Positions 14,591 to 16,162 of a stretch of DNA of 16,162 bases are shown piece by piece. The DNA lies in assembly GCA_029880775.1 (NCBI GenBank), contig JAOUNV010000003.1:1-16162 (forward strand), read 5' to 3'. Source of the DNA: Nitrospinota bacterium. Its GTDB lineage: Bacteria > Nitrospinota_A > UBA7883. The notes under the pieces are model-generated. The model did not search any database and was not told where the DNA came from. It saw only the letters and a program-made list of their open reading frames with translations. How positions within the stretch are numbered: position 1 is the first letter of the stretch; the number at the start of each line of letters is the position of its first letter. A program made the translations under genes and the position numbers.

Positions 14591-14698
14591 CGGACCTGGC
14601 GATTAAATTTCCACTCTTGCGCTAACCTGTATACCTGTGAGGCTGGGCGATCATTAAACGCCTGCGTTGCGCGTGCAGGGTTCCGGCTTCTTCCCATA
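14591..14698. other. Convergent intergenic spacer
   Basis: No gene is seen. CCTGC (14661-14665) and GCAGG (14675-14679) can form a small hairpin. On the - strand it is followed by a short CGTTTAAT, a weak candidate terminator for the ankyrin-dipeptidase gene. Confidence 0.25.
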
Positions 14699-16162
14699 TC
14701 ACTCGACAACCTTAAAGATGGTTACCGAGCGGCTGTGCTGGGGACGCGCGTCGAAATGCCACCACCGGTATGGATCATTGGTGAATTCTGCGCTTCGCAT
14801 CACAAAGCGCAGAAGCTGCCGGTTGTTCAACTGCTTCTCCGTCAGTAGCCCGGTCGTATAAAGCTTGCCGTTCAACATGGGTCGGGCCATCGGCGTGAAG
14901 TTGTCAAAAGCGGTCCCCATGTCCAGCGGTTTTCCTTCCTTGTCCAGGATGGACAGGTCCACAGCCATACCGTAGCTATGGACAGAACGCTTCTCCGGAT
15001 TCTCCACGTATCCTTGTTTGGCTGTCCCATTCATTCGCGCCCAGATGCGTCGCTGGACGGATCGCGGACGGAGCGCATCGAAGACCACAAGCCTGTATCC
15101 CGGACGCCAATGGCGCAGATGGTCCGCCGCCTTGGCCAGTTTTTTCGCAGCCTCTTTTCGCAGAAGCGCTTTGGAAAAACCACCGTAAAGGTTTTCTTGC
15201 ATGAAGTTGTCCGCAGAGGCGTACTTAAGGTCCACAACGACTCCCTCCACATTGGATATCTCCACGAACTCATCAGATTCCAGGGCGGCTTTAATGGACA
15301 TTGCTCCATCAGCCGAGGGGGAGTATTGATCCCGCTCTTGCATCAGATGTCGTAGTATCGATTCGTCCTCCAGACGCATCTTGGCGCCGCGCGCTTCAAG
15401 CAGGCTTATGAGCCCTTTATGTTGGTGGAAATATGCCCAGATCAGCGCGGTCCTCCATCGTTGGTTCTTGACGTTTACGTCCGTCTTTCGCTCAAGCAGG
15501 ATTTTGGCGATACGGAAATGTTTCCACTTGATAGCTATCAGCAATAAGGATGAGCCATCAGAAAGAATCCTGTTAGGGTTAGCTCCACTCGCCAGCAGAG
15601 TAGACACGATTTCTTCGTGGCCTTGCTCGACAGCGACATAAAGCGGAAAATTGTCTATGTCTAGATCACATTTCAGATTCGGGTCCGCCCCTCTGGCCAA
15701 AAGGCGCCTGACGAGGATTTGGTTGCCCGCTATGGCAGCGTGGTACAGAGCCGACCAACAGAAGGTGTCTGACGCGTTAACATCCACGCCCAGCGAAAGG
15801 AAAAGCTCGATAATCTCCAGATCGCCTCCCCTGGCCGCCTCCATCAGCGTGGTGTCACCGAAATGAGATTCCTCATAAGCGTTGGAGCCGTTTTCCAGGA
15901 GAAGCTTTACCAGCAATGGATTTCCTTGCGCAGCGGCTTTCAGAATGGGAGTGAATCCCTTGCCCACGGATGCCTGCGGGTCGGCCCCATGCCGCAACAA
16001 CGCTCCAACAGTTTCCAGATTGCCCAAATACACTGCGGAATAGAGGTGCGTATCATTGGAGTGAGTCCTTCGATTCACATCCGCGCCCGCCTTAATAGCG
16101 GCTTCGATAGCCTCTATGTCGCCCCGCCACACAGCCTTGCCCAGCCTCAGGTCAGCTGGCGT
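14699..16162 (-). CDS. Ankyrin-repeat protein fused to a VanX-like D-Ala-D-Ala dipeptidase domain (5' truncated)
   Basis: The N-terminal part holds about eight ankyrin repeats (roughly residues 1-252, counted from GTG 16132), for example TTLMEAARGGDLEIIELFLS and FPLYVAVEQGHEEIVSTLL. After a linker, residues 295-465 match the M15D family that cleaves D-Ala-D-Ala. They include FDALRPRSVQ with the substrate arginine, and the zinc motif SVHSYGMAVD (H385, D392) with the third ligand H459 in WWHF. The usual catalytic Glu of ExWH is replaced by Arg (R456, codon 14765-14767), so ordinary dipeptidase activity is doubtful. The frame is open from 16132 to the right edge, and the residues there (DLRLGKAVWRGD) complete an ankyrin repeat, so the true start and any signal peptide lie outside. 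It converges on the small exported genes. Domain calls are firm; the role is unknown. Confidence 0.88.
   Translation of the reverse strand, partial: TPADLRLGKAVWRGDIEAIEAAIKAGADVNRRTHSNDTHLYSAVYLGNLETVGALLRHGADPQASVGKGFTPILKAAAQGNPLLVKLLLENGSNAYEESHFGDTTLMEAARGGDLEIIELFLSLGVDVNASDTFCWSALYHAAIAGNQILVRRLLARGADPNLKCDLDIDNFPLYVAVEQGHEEIVSTLLASGANPNRILSDGSSLLLIAIKWKHFRIAKILLERKTDVNVKNQRWRTALIWAYFHQHKGLISLLEARGAKMRLEDESILRHLMQERDQYSPSADGAMSIKAALESDEFVEISNVEGVVVDLKYASADNFMQENLYGGFSKALLRKEAAKKLAKAADHLRHWRPGYRLVVFDALRPRSVQRRIWARMNGTAKQGYVENPEKRSVHSYGMAVDLSILDKEGKPLDMGTAFDNFTPMARPMLNGKLYTTGLLTEKQLNNRQLLRFVMRSAEFTNDPYRWWHFDARPQHSRSVTIFKVVE

Noticed and set aside
1..16162. tRNA, rRNA, insertion sequences, phage or plasmid genes
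   Set aside because: I looked for cloverleaf-type arms, transposase or integrase motifs and terminal repeats and saw none; all large frames are accounted for by chromosomal-type genes.

Overview
The window is a gene-dense, fairly GC-rich stretch from a diderm (Gram-negative type) bacterium. It carries an MlaE/MlaF/MlaD lipid-transport operon, an MsbA-type lipid A exporter, a GT9 heptosyltransferase and an O-antigen ligase-family protein. The taxon cannot be fixed from the sequence. The dnaB-alr-mla layout, and an MlaD with a long C-terminal beta-rich domain of a kind I associate with Desulfobacterota/Nitrospirota/Nitrospinota-like lineages, make such a group more likely than a gammaproteobacterium (inference).

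Left part, + strand (1-4811): the 3' end of dnaB, alanine racemase (alr), then mlaE, mlaF and a long mlaD, tightly spaced. No gene for MlaB or MlaC lies beside them. MlaD is 506 residues: one N-terminal membrane anchor, one MCE domain, about 200 residues of helix, then a beta-rich tail resembling the beta-barrel found on transenvelope MlaD proteins. The tail may replace the missing periplasmic shuttle.

Middle, + strand (4812-7290): a leader with two candidate promoters, then a class III nucleotide cyclase with two FHA domains and all canonical catalytic residues. A TrmJ-like tRNA methyltransferase follows 12 bases later behind a strong ribosome binding site.

LPS block, - strand (7318-11784): GT9 heptosyltransferase and msbA form a tight pair. 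The O-antigen ligase-family gene lies downstream with its own likely promoter and a leader containing a perfect 9-bp inverted repeat.

Right part: a divergent intergenic region leads into an RRM RNA-binding protein and a RhlE-like DEAD-box helicase, a pair typical of cold-adaptation loci. The helicase 3' end runs into five palindromic ~17-bp repeats and then a classic intrinsic terminator. After a good promoter come two small genes of unknown function, one secreted and SH3-like, one membrane-embedded. The window ends in a 5'-truncated - strand gene fusing about eight ankyrin repeats to a VanX-like D-Ala-D-Ala dipeptidase domain. Its expected catalytic glutamate is arginine.

No tRNA, rRNA, insertion sequence, CRISPR array or prophage gene was seen. 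No gene-free stretch exceeds 300 bases; the larger gaps are described individually. The most unusual items are the ankyrin-dipeptidase fusion with its altered active site, the MlaD beta-barrel fusion without MlaB/MlaC, the FHA-FHA cyclase, and the palindromic repeat array abutting the helicase stop codon.
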